Assembly (NCBI GenBank): GCA_907165275.2
Contig: OU015652.1
Span: 6,649,001-6,713,000, forward strand
Direction of reading: 5' to 3'
Length of the DNA: 64,000 bases
DNA from: Zygaena filipendulae
Lineage: Eukaryota > Arthropoda > Insecta > Lepidoptera > Zygaenidae
Part shown: one piece after another, positions 11,464 to 29,397 of the stretch
Numbering within the stretch: the stretch's first letter is position 1
How the letters are laid out: every line of letters begins with the position of its first letter
Made by a program: the position numbers and the translations under genes
Notes under the pieces: generated by a model
Seen by the model: only the letters and a program-made list of their open reading frames with translations
Database searches by the model: none
What the model was told of the DNA's origin: nothing

Positions 11464-11955
11464 CCAGAGTACTAGATTTACTGAGGAACCGTGTACCGAG
11501 TATTATTCGTTTTTACTTTACCGAGTACTGAGTACTCGGCCGAGTAACTCGGTTCAGTCTTTACGAAGTTTACCAGCTTAATGGCGGAAAACAAGTTTGT
11601 ACTCACAGCCAGCCAACAAGAAACGGTAGTGGACAGTCATTCAATAAATATGACAGGTATTTTATAAATGCAATACTGTTTCAGTGTTTCAACATTTGAT
11701 CTGATTATAAAATTAAATTCGATGACGAGTTAGCAAATTTCAGACATTTTGTTTTCTTCATAAGATTGATATGTTTTTAAAATAATAAATGGGATTAACA
11801 ACTTTTTAATGTAATTTTCACTATAACATTAACCTAACACTTTATTTAAAACAAGTACTCAGCAGTTAGTTATTTGGCTGAGTACGAGTATTAAAAAAAC
11901 CACCGAATCCACCGAGTACGTAGTAGTAACCAAGTACTCGGGGCATCTCTAATTA
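11464..11955. mobile_element. Degenerate inverted-repeat element rich in GAGTACTCGG
   Basis: Left part has GTACCGAGTATTATTCG and GAGTACTCGGCCGAGTAAC; right part has CTGAGTACGAGTATT and CCAAGTACTCGGGGCATCTC. Ends resemble each other in inverted order (GTGAAGGCCAGAGTACTAG versus GAGATGCCCCGAGTACTTG). A hAT-MITE look; no ORF. Confidence 0.5.
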
Positions 11956-12037
11956 CAAAAGTATGTTGCAATGTTTTATGAGGAGAATAAAAACAAAAAG
12001 TAGACCAGTGTACTTTATTATGTATACAGCACAAGAT

Positions 12038-12901
12038 TTACATTAACATATCCCACATTGAGTTATCAATATAAGACATATTATCAGCTGATGTCTCAAT
12101 AATATCATGCATTGTCCCAGCAATACACCACATTTGTCTCAATTTTTCATTTCTCTTTGATATAAAAGTATCTTTATAAAATTCTTTCCAACAACTTCTA
12201 ACGGGCTGAAAAGTATTGTTGAAATCCCTTTTATACAATTCACGCCACAAATGTTCATTCTCTATTACAATGTCCAATTTTTTACAAACTTTCTTAACAC
12301 TAATTATATCTGTGATCGGGAGATACAGCATTATTTTTTGAAATAACTCTTCAGGCAAACCTACTAAGCTTGCACTAGCGCAACCACAATTATAAAGTAT
12401 TTTACTCTTCACAGCAGAAAATATCTTATTCTTGAAAGTATATGACAGATGCTTTAGATCACGAAACATCATAGGTGTTGTGGATGCTTGAGGTGACACA
12501 ACATACCGACTTAAAGGTAAACAAACCGAGTAGGTTTCAGAGCTTAAGTTATTAAACAGCACATTTACAAACACTATGCCTCCCAATACGCTCATCATGA
12601 GCTTTATCCGAACGCTTTCTACAGCCGGCATCACAAACGTAGTTTCGTACAAGTCTTTTCCGCTCTTCCATTGTAACAGCTGCGTCGAACTAATAGAGCG
12701 TACTTCAACTATTTCAAGACTATTATCTAAGGGCATAAATCCATTTTCAATCATCAAACCAACTATCAAAATAAACATTAAATCCTTTTGTGCAGAGTCA
12801 TACTTGGAGTCCATCTCACAATCAGTCAATAAATTTTGTATGATTTCATTCAACAAGGGCGATATCGCCTCTGTAGTACTTTCTTCTATAGTTAAGTTCA
12901 T
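12038..12901 (-). CDS. FBXO7: F-box only protein 7 / nutcracker-like protein (FP domain + F-box)
   Basis: A single open exon of 287 aa from the ATG at 12901 (minus) to TAA at 12038-12040. The open frame extends 10 codons upstream but begins with GTG and soon meets a stop, so the internal ATG (MNLTIEES) is preferred. Residues about 25-170 resemble the FP (Fbxo7/PI31) dimerisation domain, ending in FRDLKHLSYTFKNKI. Residues about 181-225 form an F-box (GLPEELFQKIMLYLP, then KKVCKKLD and HLWRELYKRDF), followed by a WKEFYKD motif also present in FBXO7. Family knowledge: the F-box binds Skp1 in an SCF ubiquitin ligase, the FP domain binds PI31, and Drosophila nutcracker regulates proteasomes in sperm differentiation. 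The N-terminal ubiquitin-like domain of vertebrate FBXO7 is absent. An unseen upstream 5' exon is possible. Having no intron, a retrocopy cannot be excluded, but the frame is intact. Confidence 0.82.
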   Translation of the reverse strand: MNLTIEESTTEAISPLLNEIIQNLLTDCEMDSKYDSAQKDLMFILIVGLMIENGFMPLDNSLEIVEVRSISSTQLLQWKSGKDLYETTFVMPAVESVRIKLMMSVLGGIVFVNVLFNNLSSETYSVCLPLSRYVVSPQASTTPMMFRDLKHLSYTFKNKIFSAVKSKILYNCGCASASLVGLPEELFQKIMLYLPITDIISVKKVCKKLDIVIENEHLWRELYKRDFNNTFQPVRSCWKEFYKDTFISKRNEKLRQMWCIAGTMHDIIETSADNMSYIDNSMWDMLM

Positions 12902-12999
12902 TGTTTTTCGACTCTTCTCTTCGGTCTTCACATAATATTTTGATACACTTTAGAAACCTAACAAATAAATAAAAACACGCCCCAAAAATCAAAATTATC

Positions 13000-14200
13000 T
13001 TTTTTTTTTTCAATTTACCCCGATGGGGAAGGCAAAGGAAACTAAGTCCATACAGCCAATTCAGTGGTATTTTTTTTCTTCTGAAGTTAAATCAAAATGC
13101 ATTGGTGAGATGCATTTCGATGCTTTACCGGAACTTTTGGCAGCAAATCTTCACAGTTGAACTTTAAAAGACACTCTGCGGGAAGTTGTATAGTAAAACG
13201 ACAACCTCCCGATGAACACCCCATTTTATCTTATTTCACTGTTTCCACACACTGTTCATCACTAATGGATCTCTATTATGCAAAATCCACCAAATTCACA
13301 CAAAATTAATCACGATAAACTACTTCTTCTTCTTCTTTAATAAATGACAATGTTTCTTTATAATAAAAATCTCTTCATCTACTTCTTCGATTATGGCGAA
13401 ACGCCAATGACAATATTAGATTGTTCCCCAAGTTAAAACATGGCTCTCTTGAAAGCCAGTTTCCTGCTCTCAGGGTCCAAAATAGATGCTGAATACTCTA
13501 AATAGTGACTGAAATAACGAAGACAACGTGACCACGCGTTTTCGGTATGGCTTTCACTCGTCAACAACCCACCACAGAGAAGGTAATCACTACGTTTTTC
13601 AACCCACGTTAAACTAATTTCAAAACAAAGAAAACTGACGTCCGTCACTGCTAAAATCCTGCTAAAAGCCGTCTTTTTTTTTGTTAAATTTACCCCGATG
13701 GGGAAGGCATAGGTATCTAATTCCATACAGCCAATTCAGTAGTATTCACACAATATTTATCACGTTAAACCTCCGATAAACAAAGAAATAAAACTGACGT
13801 CTGTCACTGCTAAAATCACGCCAAAAGCTCCTCGATGTCTTTTTTTTTTCATGATTTAGATTTACCACTTATTGGGAAGGCAAAGGAAGCTATGTCCATA
13901 CAGCCAGTTAATTTGTTTCTATTTTCAGAAGTTATTTGCATTGAAATACATGGAAGAGATGCATTTCGATGCTTTACGGGGACTTTATTTTCCACAATTG
14001 GACCATAACGGGCTGCTTTGTGGGAAGTAAAACGACAACCTTCCGAGTACTCCCAAAGAACGCCCCATTTCTCTTATTTCACTGTTTCCGCAAACTGTTC
14101 ATCGCTAATGGATCACTATCATGCAAATTTCACCACGATTACACAATATTAACCACGATAAACTAATTTGTAGAACAAAGATATGACGTCCATGGTATAG
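13000..14200 (-). repeat. Three copies of a short repeat related to the GGGTACTTGCATGAA MITEs
   Basis: Blocks at about 13005-13320, 13675-13740 (short) and 13855-14165 share TTTACCCCGATGGGGAAGGC-like starts, a CATACAGCCAATTCAGT segment and a GAGATGCATTTCGATGCTTT segment. The same GCATTTCGAT...ACTGGAACTTTTGG core occurs inside the MITE family B copies. On the minus strand one block can be read as a short Cys-containing peptide (MGCSSGGCRFT...). Origin unknown. Confidence 0.55.
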
Positions 14201-14689
14201 TTCGCGCACTCAACAAAGATGGACGTCGAAGTTGCTGCTGCGGGGATACTTTGCGTATTACAGTTACACTTATATTAAACATTAGAAAGTAATAAAAAGA
14301 AGTAGAGAAAATGTATGCCCTAAAAAAGAATCCGTTATGTCCTAGGCAAACCAAATGGGCTGATATATGCTCCCGATTTTATAAATTTATTGACCTTCAT
14401 CATATTAATCCCTATAACTATACATCAAGGAATCTTTATTTTTTTTTTATTCATCCACCGGTATTCGCATAATGCTACTTATTCGCATCCATACATCGCA
14501 ATTTTAAATTTTATTTTCGTAATCCTTTAATTTTGGTATGCCACAACATGGGTTAAGATATCTTGCTTAAAGCTTGAAAGCATTCTAAAAATGCGAGTTC
14601 TAGTTGGTTACAATTTGTCGCCATTTTCAAAGCATAAATTACACACGACTAACACTTAGATAGAATATCATTGACACAACCGCTCGCCG

Positions 14690-15025
14690 TACTCGACTCG
14701 ACACGACTGAGCCGCATGCGAGTGTGGAGCCTAGGCGCTTTCGCGGCATGTTCACGGCTTGCGAACCCTTTGTCGCGGGACAAAAAACCGACAATTTTCG
14801 GGGAACGAGGCGCGAACGCGGCGCGAAGCCGCGAATCGGTTCCACACTCATGGTTCGCGGGTGTTTCGCGGCTTCGCGCGCGAACCTTGCGCGAATGTGG
14901 AGAGCGCTTAAGGTTCGCGCGCGAAGCCACGAAACACCCGCGAACCATGATACCACACTTATAGTTCGCGGGTGCTTCGCGACTTCGCACGCGAACCGCG
15001 CGCGATTGTGGAGCGCGCTATAAAT
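14690..15025. repeat. GC-rich inverted-repeat block built of TTCGCG words
   Basis: Repeated GGTTCGCGGGTGTTTCGCGG and CGCGCGAACC words in both orientations, punctuated by TCCACACT / GTGTGGAGC borders at about 14720, 14840, 14900, 14955 and 15010. Strong contrast with the AT-rich surroundings. The overlapping ORFs on both strands are by-products of the palindromes. Confidence 0.65.
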
Positions 15026-15779
15026 TTATTATATAAAAATCTCATGTCACGGTGTTTATCGAACTCCTCTAAAGTCTGAAATGCCTTGACCAACTTTTGT
15101 GAAATCGTTTTTTAATATATATTTATATGTATACTAGCTATACCCTACCGTTTTCACTCGCGTTAATTTCGGACATCCCACAAGGATTCTGGTAGTATTC
15201 CCACAAGAATTCCGGGACAAAAGTACCTTATGTCCTTCTCTGTACCCCTGACAATGTGTATGCAAAATTTCATGATGATTGTTTAAGTAAAGTGATATTT
15301 CTAACTAATAATGCAAAATGCACATATTTTATTAGTGAAAAAACAAACAATCATTTAAGAGTTTGATTTCTCCTGCAAATTGGAAATGCTATCATAATAT
15401 TGTACCCAAACTAATGCAAATACAGCTACACATTTTACTATAATATAAAAGTAGATAGTAGTTTAGATGATATAGCTACAACACCCATAGTTAAATTGCT
15501 TTAATGTTCATGTTTGGAAAGTTAAATTGTAGGTACCAAACCAAATAAGTACCTACCTACACAAACTTTTAATTGTTAATATGTGTTTGAGACACATGAC
15601 TTACAAGCATGCATGAAGTACGAGTAATAATAGATAAAATAAGAAAACTTTCTACATTACTGAATGTTATTAAATATATTAACTTTATAGGTTAGAAAAC
15701 TGTGAATAGGTATTGTATCAAATGAAATTTACGCTAAGGATCGTGTAGGTATATGATGGAATAGTGGAATAGTACTTAC

Positions 15780-15908
15780 CAATATTTGCACAATTAGTTT
15801 GTTTAATCCTTAGAGACTCTTCTAACTCCAAATTATTTGAACTTCTATCACTGTCACTTGCCATTGAAAGTTCTTCTAAGTTCTGATTCGAATTGTCATT
15901 ATAAAGCA
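15780..15908 (-). other. Orphan exon-like ORF, gene unknown
   Basis: A 129-base open stretch bordered by an acceptor-like TTTTCATCAG (minus strand, just before 15908) and a good donor GTAAGT (just after 15780). In the open frame it encodes an acidic, Ser/Asn-rich segment with SMASDSDRSSNNLELEESL and RIKQTNCANI. Codon usage and borders look like a real internal exon, but I do not recognise the protein and found no partner exons nearby. It could belong to a gene whose other exons are far away, or be chance. Confidence 0.35.
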
Positions 15909-16800
15909 CTGATGAAAACATCAATTTCAAAAGAATTTCTATTAAATATAATATCTACATACATCACATAAACATTTTAAAAGATTACTCAATAGTCATT
16001 TAAAGACAATGTTTACAGTTTACACATTATTACTCATTTAAGTCATTTACGACATCTACAGTCTACACACCTGTACTAGGTACCTACCAAAAAGAAATGC
16101 GCAACACGATAATGTACGACACCGGAATGTACAGCACTGGAATGCGCGACACTGGATTGTACGACACCGGAATGTACAGCACCAGAATTGGTGACACCCT
16201 CAGAACAACAACGTGACACCTCTCCTATTAGTCGATGAAATCACGCCTCCTTTCTTTGTGCTCGTTTACGTTACTTAGCTAAACACTGGGTCAAGTTATT
16301 TTCAAATAGGGCACAAATATTTTATGTTGGATGTTTATGGCCATTACGTTGTTACCTCGTCCTAATTACGTATTATAGTCGATAGGCAGGATAATCAAAC
16401 AACGGACCACTCTATATTTACTGTATAGACTTAGAGTAAACTACACTAAACCTGGTCACTTAGTTAGCACCTTATAATTATTATTATTTCCACGAGCTAT
16501 GTACCCTATACCTACAGATTGTACAGATTATAAAGGCTACGAAAAGAAAGGAACCACAACTGTATTAACTGACGAACGGGAAGCGACCACAAATTAACTA
16601 GACATATGAAGCGACTGGCGAGCGGTTAGCTGCGCATGATTTATGTCACCTTTCCTACAACTATCCTATAGTAGGTACTAGTGTGGCGATGATGTTACTA
16701 CAATCTGTTTATTGAAATAAGTAAAAAGTAATGAGAACATTACTATCAGGGCCACATCATGAACTGATTTCAAGGTAGTATACCCGAAATTCTTTATCAG

Positions 16801-16971
16801 TAGGGGGAGCACGAATTTTTTCGCTCTCGTCTAGTCGATATCGAGCATTTTTTTTGTATGGAAAATGAACAGCGCCATCTATCCAGTGTCGTTCATTTTC
16901 CATACAAAAAAACGCTTTGACATTACGACGATATCGACTAGACGAGAGCGAAAAAATTCGTGCTCCCCCTA
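16801..16971. mobile_element. 171-bp MITE with about 43-bp TIRs inside the foldback's left arm
   Basis: TAGGGGGAGCACGAATTTT at the left and its complement at the right, with TCGCTCTCGTCTAGTCGATA inside each arm, flanked by CAG at 16798-16800 and 16972-16974. The right arm of the foldback lacks it (empty site near 19283). Confidence 0.85.
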
Positions 16972-17092
16972 CAGGTTAGGTTCTTACTGACGTCCAGGTG
17001 CTAAAAACAAAATAAGGTGACAAATATTTGAAATTCTTAGTTGTAACAATTCATTAAAGTGATAAATAATAATTAAGTTACTAAATATTAAA

Positions 17093-17465
17093 CTTATTTA
17101 TTTATTTATTCATTTATTTATTCATTCTTTATTGCACAACAAGTACAAATGGCGAACTTAATGCCTTGCGGCATTTTCTACCAGTTAACCATTGGCATTT
17201 ATAATAATACAAAAAGAGTAGGGTGCAATTATTAATAATTAAAATTAAATTTACATAGCAGCTGTAAAGTAGAAACAAATAAGCACAATATAAGTAGAAA
17301 CAAATAAGCACAAATAAGCTACAATAAATGAATAGGTAGGTACACACACAAGATAGGGAAAATTACGAAGCAGAGATTAGGTCTTATTACAATTTTGCTG
17401 GTTAAGGAAGTGATAGTAAACTTTGCTCTTAAAGATATTCAGTGATGGGGCCAGCCGACTTGCCA
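17093..17465 (-). mobile_element. LINE 3' fragment within the foldback left arm
   Basis: Present only in the left arm; opens with a TTTATTTATTCATTTATT run then CATTCTTTATTGCACAACAAG, a typical reverse-oriented non-LTR tail. The paired right arm continues without it. Confidence 0.5.
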
Positions 17466-17636
17466 ACTTGGACCTGTTATTTGAATTTCCGTCATATTTT
17501 GAGACGGTAACTATTAAATACCTACTACCTGCATTGTATTGAATACTACTAAACGGAGCACGAAGTCGGCTAATCCATGAAATCTGGTGTCCTCAATTCC
17601 GGTGCTGTACATTCCGGTGTCGTACAATATTATTGT

Positions 17637-18274
17637 AAAAGGGTACTTGCATGAAATTTATAATAAGAAATTGAGTCAATATTTCAAAAATAGAGCGTTA
17701 TAAAAGCGTTATCGTGAAATAACTACTAAAAAATTTTCAATAGTTTCCAAAATATTCAACTTTTAATTTTGTGAGACGGAACGTTGAAACGAAACACCAA
17801 TCACAGCCACGCTTGACACATGATATCACTTTAATTTTTTTAGGAAACATTTAACTCTTTCAGAGAAGGCAAAAGAAACTAAGTGCATACAGTCAACGCA
17901 TATTTTCCATTTTCTGAAGTTTATTACTTTAAAATGCATCAGTAAGATGCATTTCGATTCTTTACTGGAACTTTTGGAAGTAACTCGACACAGTTCAACC
18001 TTAATTTCACTTTTGGATATTGAAGTTATCTGTCTGTCAGTGCCACATGACCCTGTCAATACGACAATGACATTTCTAACACAGATTAGTGAGGCTTAAT
18101 TTTGAACTAGTGACGTCATTCCGCGTTTCGGCGGTAAGGTCTAAAGTAGGAACTTTGAAACGCTCTATTTAATTAATTTATGTATATATATTTTTTTCTT
18201 TTTCTTGCTTTATTTAAGTAGGCCATATATCTTTAAAATATACTGATAAAAAAAATTCATGCAAATACCCTATT
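17637..18274 (+). mobile_element. MITE family B, copy 1 (GGGTACTTGCATGAA)
   Basis: Ends GGGTACTTGCATGAAATTTA and TTCATGCAAATACCC. The interior has CGTTTCGGCGGTAA and CACTGACAGACAGATAAC-type text shared by four copies. Sits in the spacer of the large foldback. Confidence 0.8.
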
Positions 18275-20183
18275 ATTGAAAGAAATAAAGATTATTAATC
18301 TCGTGTCGTGCATTCCGGTGTTGCCTTTTCCGGTGCTGTACAATACAGGGACTTCCTACATACTAGCTACTATAAAAAAATAACCATTCTTATTTCTTTT
18401 CGTCTAAAAACGGAATTTTTTTTTTTGATATACCGATATTTTATGAACAGTCCTATCGGGAATCGTGCGATCGTGCGTGACTGGCGAGTGGCAACCACAA
18501 ACTACTTAACTTACTCGCTCTCTCTCTCTCACTCACGGACCCTAAATTGTATCCGATTTAGAGCCCTAAATTGGGGCTCTGAAATTGCAAAGAGTAATAA
18601 GCGCATTATTCTTCTGAGGACTCAAGATTTTAAGTAGTGTCTACCAGTCTAGTTAATTTGTGGTGTCTACTGTCTAGTGTCTAGTGAGTGTCTACACTCT
18701 ACTGTCTAGCATCTCTTATTCGTCTGTGCTGTCCAGTAATATTCTCTTATTCGTCTGTGGTGCTGTCTGTCTAGTGAGCGTATGTCTGTGGTGCTGTCTG
18801 TCTAACGTAGTGATTACCTTCTCTCTGTGTCTAGTGAGTCGAGTCCCTGTATTGTACAGCACCGGAAAAGGCGACACCGGAATGCACGACACGAGATTGT
18901 ACGACACCGGAATGTACAGCACCGGAATTGGCGACACCGGATTTCATAGCCTAGCCGACTTCGTGCTCCGTTTAGTAGTATTCAATACAATGCAGGTAGT
19001 AGGTAGTTAGTAGTTACTGTCTCAAAATCTGATGGAAATTCAAATAACAAGTCCAAGTGTAATATTTAGTAACGTAATTATTATTTTTCACTTTAATGAA
19101 TTGTTACAACTTGTTATATTCTTTTTTTGCATAATATATCGAAACTTCGTGGTCACACCTAAGAATTAATCGAATAAATGTCACCTTATTTTGTCTTTAG
19201 CGCATCGCCGGCCGCTGCCGCGGCACGCTCGCTACGCTCGCTCGGCTCGCGAGACCTGGTCATCAGTAACAACCTAACCTAATAAAGAATGTCGGGTATA
19301 CTACTTTGAAATCTGTTCATGATGTGGCCTTGATAGTAATGTTCTCATTACTTTTTACTTATTTCAATAAATAGCTTATAGTGACATCATCGCCACACTA
19401 GTACCTACTATAGGATAGGTGTAGGAAAGGTGACGTAAGTCAGGCGAAGCTAACCGCTCGCCAGTCGCTTCCCGTTCGCCAGTTAATACAGTTTTGGTTC
19501 CTTTCTTTTCGTAACTTTTATAATCTGTACAATCTGTATAGGGCACATAGCTCGTGGAAATAATAATTATAAGGTGTTAAACTAAGGGACCAGATTTAGT
19601 GAATTGTATTCTAAGTCTATACAGTAAAATATATAGAGTGGTCCGTTGTTTGATTATCCTGCCTATAGACTGTAACATAATAACGTAATGGGCATAAACA
19701 CTAACATGAAACCTAATAATCATCACCAAAAAATCTAACATATAATATATGTGCCGTATTTGACAATAACTTGACCCAGTATTTAGGTAAGTAACGTAAA
19801 CGAGCACAAAGAAAGGAGGCGTGATTTCATCGACCAATAGGAGCGGTGTCACCAATTCCGGTGCTGTACATTCCGGTGTCGTACAATCCAGTGTCGCGCA
19901 TTCCAGTGCTGTATATTCCAGTGTCGTACATTATCGTGTTGTGAATTCCTGGTTCCCTAGTGAGTCTAGTTAATTTGTGGTGAGTGTCTTGAGATTTCTA
20001 CTCTAATTAAACTGGTGATAATAAGACAAAAATATCAATTTATTACATTATAGTCACGTGTAAGCTCTAAGATAGAGACAAATTAACAAGTCATTAGTTG
20101 CAGTCGGCTTTGTTCCCTGACGTACCCTGACTATCGTCCATGAAAAATCTCACAGAGTGTTCTTGCTGGATGTGATAATAGTA

Positions 20184-28473
<8,290 letters not shown>

Positions 28474-28650
28474 TAAGTACTTAGTATAGAATAATTACCC
28501 ACAGGTCTGCGGAATTATTTTACGTACCTAACCTGTGCGTTCTAAAAGACACGATTTTTTTTTTTATAAACTGATCCTCAAGAAATTTAACGGTTACGCA
28601 AATTATTCAATTAATAATTAATCGTTATGATCAATAATTTTAATTAATAA

Positions 28651-28857
28651 CTAGCTGTGCCCCGTGGTTTCACCCGCGTGAGTTTCGGAATTCTCGCAGG
28701 AACTCTAAAGTAGCCTAATTTACTCCTTATAACATCAACTAATAAGCAGTGAAAGTCCCGTCAAAATCGAGCCAACCGTTTCGGAGATTCACCTACGCGA
28801 GTTTCGAAATTCCGCAGATACATACTCCAACCTTCTTTTATAAAAACCTTGTCCTAA
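28651..28857 (-). mobile_element. Helitron-like short repeat downstream of S6K stop
   Basis: Starts CTAGCTGTGCCCCGTGGTTT and contains CACCCGCGTGAGTTTCGG. It sits in the presumed 3' untranslated region or just beyond. Confidence 0.55.
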
Positions 28858-28902
28858 CAATGATGTTTGGAAGTTATGAGCACATTTGGCGATTAATTTT
28901 TT

Positions 28903-29397
28903 TTTATACATGTGGTAAAATTAGCTTCAAGTATTTACAGTGCTGAAAGTGAATAGTATAGTATACCTTATGAAAACAGGATAACCAAAATAATAATAAG
29001 TTCGGTAGCTTATCAGAATGAGGAAAATAAATTCAATGAAAACACATTACAACTATGTAATTACGTAGCTTGCTAATACGTATTCAAGGCACGCGCCACG
29101 CACACAGCGAGCGATGTTACAGCTGTGGGTTAGGTTGATCGAGGTCATTGACCTGAAGATACTGGTGCGCGGCGATGTGTGTGTAGCGACTGCGCGGCGA
29201 GCGTGAAGGCGCGGTTTTCTATTTGATAGATTTATTTTGTTTGAAAAAAAATTGTTTGATTTCTTTTTGGTTGATTTATTTTGTTTGAAAAAAAAATTGT
29301 TTGATAATTTTTTATTTAATTTTAGGAACATATTTATATCGGTGTATACTTTCAACCCTGTAAATATTTGCAGCTAATTTTACCACATCTTATATAG
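28903..29397. mobile_element. MITE family A, copy 2
   Basis: Starts ATGTGGTAAAATTAGC and ends TTTTACCACATCTTATATA. It is similar to copy 1 over most of its length, including GAGGAAAATAAATTCAATG and the GATCGAGGTCATTGAC core, but lacks the inner GC-rich palindrome. It lies downstream of the S6K stop. Confidence 0.75.

Larger units (their letters stand above)
16103..19940. mobile_element. Large foldback element with kilobase-long inverted arms
   Basis: The left arm (16103 to about 17635) reads AACACGATAATGTACGACAC at its tip. The right arm (about 18895-19940) ends with the complement GTACATTATCGTGTT. Along both arms the same unique text appears in inverse order: GATGAAATCACGCCTCC versus GGAGGCGTGATTTCATC, CAGGATAATCAAACAACGGA, GAAGCGACTGGCGAGCG, GACTTCGTGCTCCG. 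Arm tips and inner ends carry tandem GACACCGGAATGTACAGCAC-like monomers. An inner inverted pair (18297-18350 and 18842-18894) flanks the spacer. Insertions: a MITE (16801-16971), a LINE 3' fragment (about 17093-17465), a MITE family B copy (17637-18274) and a GC-rich 50-base piece in the right arm (19201-19255). No transposase is seen. Confidence 0.8.

Noticed and set aside
14639..15023. Overlapping ORFs of 97-113 codons on both strands
   Set aside because: By-products of the GC-rich TTCGCG palindromes, with no domain or splice logic.
18684..19010. 108-codon ORF with TGMHDTRLYDTGMYSTG repeats
   Set aside because: The repeat peptide simply reflects the foldback's DNA monomers, which also open on the opposite strand.
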